NCBI GenBank assembly: GCA_002336475.1
Contig: DDCX01000013.1
Coordinates: 2,047-11,008, forward strand
Origin: Flavobacteriales bacterium UBA1995
GTDB taxonomy: Bacteria > Bacteroidota > Bacteroidia > Flavobacteriales_D > Sanyastnellaceae
Reading direction: 5' to 3'
Length of the DNA stretch: 8,962 bases
Shown piece by piece: positions 6,776 to 8,962 of the stretch (positions are counted from its first letter, which is position 1; each line of letters starts with the position of its first letter). The position numbers and the translations under genes were made by a program. The notes below the pieces were generated by a model. It saw nothing but the letters and a program-made list of their open reading frames with translations, was not told the origin of the DNA and ran no database searches.

Positions 6776-7886
6776 CAAACCGGTGGTCGCTGAGGCCTTC
6801 TCCGCCCGTCGCATAGGACTGGGCCGTCCATTCCTCCCCCATCAAAACATGGTCAATGCGGACCCCGGGAACAGCGCCCTGCCACGTCCCGTCCATGTTG
6901 AACCATCGCACATCGTGGCTGTCCCTCAATACAGACCGGCAATACGCCAATGACCAACTGGTCGGGGTGTCGTTAAAATCGCCGCACAGCACCACAGGGT
7001 AAGGACTGCGTCGAACGGCCTCCATGACGGCCTCCACCTGCGCCACGCGCTCTACATAAGCCGAGCGCATCCGCCCCCAAATGCGCTCTCGCCCTTCGGC
7101 ATTGGGCACCCCTTCTTCCAAAGCTGCATAGTCTTCTTCCTCGAAGCGAATGCTCGAAAAATGGGCATTAAAAATCCGGACCGTATCGCCTTTCCATGCC
7201 ACATCAGTGACCGCACAAACGTTGTTTTTTCGGGTTCCAAAATCGATGGAAGACCGCTGAATGATGGGCCACCTAGACCAAGTCGCCACTCCAAAAGACC
7301 GTGGTCCCTTTCGACGAGAAATAACCACATGCTGATGCGCAACGCCACCCACTGCCCCATCCAAAAGTGCTGTGACTGGGAAAGATCCCTCGGGGTCCAA
7401 CTGGAAATACTCCTGCAAACAGAGGACGTCCGGTTCTGCCTCTGAAATGGAAGACATGATCTGTTCTTTGGCCCCATTGGCTCCACCTGCATCCTTCGAA
7501 TCCCCCAGCCAACCATAAAAGTCAAACAACCGCACATTCCACGACACAACGGTCAAACCTTCACCCGAACCTGCGGGCATTCCACAACCACCGCAGCCCC
7601 ATGTCGCGCGAAACAAAGGCGCATTAAGCCCTGCCACCAAAGACATAAACAACAGTGATTTCCAGCGCCTAGAACGGGCGGCAGCCAGCCAACCAATGCT
7701 CCACAGGATGGCACCTATGGGAAACAACAAACCCGCCAATGCAGGCAAGGTTGAAATCAAAGGAGAAACCAAGGTGGCAACGCCTGCAGCAAGAATGGAA
7801 AACGTGCCGACCCAACCGACCAACATCGCCAATTTTCCGCGCTTCACTTTTCGCCGCTTGCCTGCGCCTCGTTTTTGCAACGCCAT
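6744..7886 (-). CDS. Membrane-anchored endonuclease/exonuclease/phosphatase (EEP) family protein
   Basis: A 380-residue protein with a very basic N-terminus (about residues 5-18) followed by three hydrophobic segments (about 19-42, 46-70 and 77-95). The C-terminal EEP domain runs from about 110 to 376. The catalytic signature set is complete: VVSWNVRLF (Asn117), CLQEY (Glu159), NAHFSS (His242), GDFNDTP (Asp303, Asn305), IDHVL (Asp345, His346) and LSDHR (Asp367, His368). The family includes DNases, sphingomyelinases and inositol phosphatases, so the substrate is unknown; by the positive-inside rule the catalytic domain is probably on the far side of the inner membrane. A CxxC pair (Cys98, Cys101) sits between the last membrane segment and the domain. 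It starts 3 nt after the rhomboid stop, implying co-transcription. Its 3' end overlaps crtYcd tail to tail by 32 bp. Confidence 0.9.
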   Translation of the reverse strand: MALQKRGAGKRRKVKRGKLAMLVGWVGTFSILAAGVATLVSPLISTLPALAGLLFPIGAILWSIGWLAAARSRRWKSLLFMSLVAGLNAPLFRATWGCGGCGMPAGSGEGLTVVSWNVRLFDFYGWLGDSKDAGGANGAKEQIMSSISEAEPDVLCLQEYFQLDPEGSFPVTALLDGAVGGVAHQHVVISRRKGPRSFGVATWSRWPIIQRSSIDFGTRKNNVCAVTDVAWKGDTVRIFNAHFSSIRFEEEDYAALEEGVPNAEGRERIWGRMRSAYVERVAQVEAVMEAVRRSPYPVVLCGDFNDTPTSWSLAYCRSVLRDSHDVRWFNMDGTWQGAVPGVRIDHVLMGEEWTAQSYATGGEGLSDHRFVKAVLQAASP

Positions 7887-7889
7887 CGG

Positions 7890-8852
7890 TCAAATGTCCC
7901 CTCCGTGGCGAAACAAAAAGTCCTTTTCCTCTTTGGTCAATTGGTCATAACCGACTTTAGAAATCTTGTCGAGGATGCGGTCAATGCGCTCCTGCCGGGC
8001 CTTTTTTTCGGCATTGAATTCCTCATCGGATTGACCCCGACGCGTCGTCCCTTCCTTGGTGACGCTGCGGTGCACCGTTTGAAGGCCTTTTCCCCTTTTA
8101 CGCTTCTGGCGCTTGGCTTTGCGCGGACGAGCCTTCTCGCCCACTGCATTCCACGGCCACCAGGTGGCCAGCACATCGAGCAACCGCTCCAAAGGGGCTC
8201 CAAAGTCACGCCCGCCTTTCATGCCTTGCATGTACAGCAGGCCATATGCCGCACCTCCCAAGTGCCCCAAGTGCCCGCCCACATTGGCTCCCCGCGACAA
8301 GGCCGCGTAATCCAACAATACATAAGCCAACGCCACCCACTTGAGCTTCACCGGCCCAATGAGAAACATGCGAATGGTGTAATCCGGCGCATACACCGCG
8401 GTGGCCACCATCAAAGCCATCACCGCTGCAGAGGCACCCAAAGCAAAGCCCCCTCCGCCAAATCCTGGCACGAGATTGAGCAGCAAAAAGTAGACAAGCC
8501 AACCGGCCAATCCCCCCATCAAATAGGTACTCAGCGTTCTGCGGTCTCCGAAGTAATTGCGGAACATTCCACCCATCCACCACAGAACCAACAGGTTCAT
8601 CACCAAATGCCACACACCCAAGTGCACAAACATGTGGGTCACGATGCTCCAAGGTCGGCGGACCAAAACCGCTGCATCCGAAGATGTGGCCAAACCAAAC
8701 GCTCCACCAGGGTTGGGAAGGGGTATGCCCAAAGTCTCGAGCAAACCCAACGTAGCGACCAACAAAAAAACGCCGACGTTGACCAGAATCAGGCGCACCA
8801 CCATGCCTCCTGTTTCCCAACGCGCTCGGATATCCTGACTGATGCTGCTCAT
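7890..8852 (-). CDS. Rhomboid family intramembrane serine protease with C-terminal DUF6576-like domain
   Basis: Intramembrane serine protease that would cleave transmembrane substrates within the inner membrane. The 320-residue chain shows about six hydrophobic segments, the HMFVHLGVWHLVMNLL block (His73, His77, His82, Asn86), the nucleophile motif GASAA (Ser141) and the catalytic histidine in GGHLGHLGG (His194). The usual GxSG is GxSA here. After the membrane domain comes a strongly basic linker (about 240-256) and then a helical tail ending DKISKVGYDQLTKEEKDFLF (about 295-314). That tail is the domain that accompanies rhomboids in Bacteroidota and is known as DUF6576; the number is from memory. 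The gene lies 26 nt downstream of another rhomboid gene and 3 nt upstream of the EEP gene. Substrates are unknown. Confidence 0.93.
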   Translation of the reverse strand: MSSISQDIRARWETGGMVVRLILVNVGVFLLVATLGLLETLGIPLPNPGGAFGLATSSDAAVLVRRPWSIVTHMFVHLGVWHLVMNLLVLWWMGGMFRNYFGDRRTLSTYLMGGLAGWLVYFLLLNLVPGFGGGGFALGASAAVMALMVATAVYAPDYTIRMFLIGPVKLKWVALAYVLLDYAALSRGANVGGHLGHLGGAAYGLLYMQGMKGGRDFGAPLERLLDVLATWWPWNAVGEKARPRKAKRQKRKRGKGLQTVHRSVTKEGTTRRGQSDEEFNAEKKARQERIDRILDKISKVGYDQLTKEEKDFLFRHGGDI

Positions 8853-8878
8853 GTTCTACCTACACAACGCCACTGCGG
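8853..8878. other. Short spacer between the two rhomboid genes
   Basis: This 26-nt gap is the longest noncoding stretch of the window. I see no promoter of the Bacteroidota -33/-7 type, no Shine-Dalgarno sequence and no hairpin in it, so the two rhomboid genes are probably transcribed together. Confidence 0.5.
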
Positions 8879-8962
8879 TCAATAAAATACGTCGCGTTCC
8901 CGCTGCCACTTTTTAAGGAGGACATAACCAAAGAGCATGCCCCCCAAGTGGGCAAAGTGGGC
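8879..8962 (-). CDS. Rhomboid family protease, C-terminal fragment (runs off the window)
   Basis: Reading the complement from the right edge gives 27 residues and a TGA stop: AHFAHLGGMLFGYVLL followed by a basic, charged end KKWQRERDVFY. AHxxHLGGMLFG is the last transmembrane helix of rhomboid proteases; the first His of the motif corresponds to the catalytic His (GlpG His254 type). The chain ends a few residues after this helix, so this protein lacks the long C-terminal domain of its downstream neighbour. The nucleophilic serine and the start lie outside the window. It forms a tandem rhomboid pair with the next gene on the same strand. Confidence 0.85.
   Translation of the reverse strand, partial: AHFAHLGGMLFGYVLLKKWQRERDVFY

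Noticed and set aside
7875..8885. Long plus-strand open frame (336 codons) opposite the rhomboid gene
   Set aside because: His/Gln/Arg-rich composition with no recognisable domain; it is the antisense of a rhomboid gene with clear catalytic motifs.
8915..8939. Strong Shine-Dalgarno-like AAGGAGGA followed by ATG on the plus strand near the right edge
   Set aside because: It falls inside the minus-strand rhomboid codons, the spacing is too long, and Bacteroidota rarely use Shine-Dalgarno sites; chance match.

Overview
The window reads as chromosomal DNA of a member of the Bacteroidota, probably a moderately GC-rich Flavobacteriales-like aquatic bacterium. The evidence is the set of Bacteroidota-style carotenoid enzymes (fused CrtYcd cyclase, DUF422-family CruF, CrtD beside CrtI), a rhomboid protease with the C-terminal 'DKISKxGYDxLTKEEKDFLF' domain typical of that phylum, and start codons that lack Shine-Dalgarno sequences throughout. 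The assignment is by recognition of protein families, not by any search.

Positions 1-6775 (+ strand) hold an eight-gene carotenoid operon, entered inside its first gene: crtI (5' end missing), crtB, an unrecognised secreted-type protein, idi, crtD, cruF, crtZ and crtYcd. Every junction is an overlap (ATGA, GTGA, or 13-14 nt) or a 1-nt gap, so the set is almost certainly one transcript with translational coupling. Together the enzymes would isomerise IPP/DMAPP (Idi), condense GGPP to phytoene (CrtB), desaturate to lycopene (CrtI), cyclise one or both ends (CrtYcd), hydroxylate beta rings (CrtZ), hydrate an open psi end (CruF) and add a 3,4 double bond to it (CrtD). This combination predicts zeaxanthin and/or a monocyclic saproxanthin-type xanthophyll. 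No 2'-hydroxylase (for myxol), ketolase, or GGPP synthase is visible here.

Positions 6744-8962 (- strand) hold a convergent block: the last codons of a rhomboid protease (running off the right edge), a complete second rhomboid protease with the C-terminal DUF6576-like domain, and a membrane-anchored endonuclease/exonuclease/phosphatase (EEP) family protein. The two complete genes are 3 nt apart. The EEP gene and crtYcd overlap tail to tail by 32 bp, with no visible intrinsic terminator.

There is no RNA gene, CRISPR array, insertion sequence or long noncoding stretch; noncoding DNA totals about 30 nt. The least explained item is the 178-aa secreted-type protein locked between crtB and idi.
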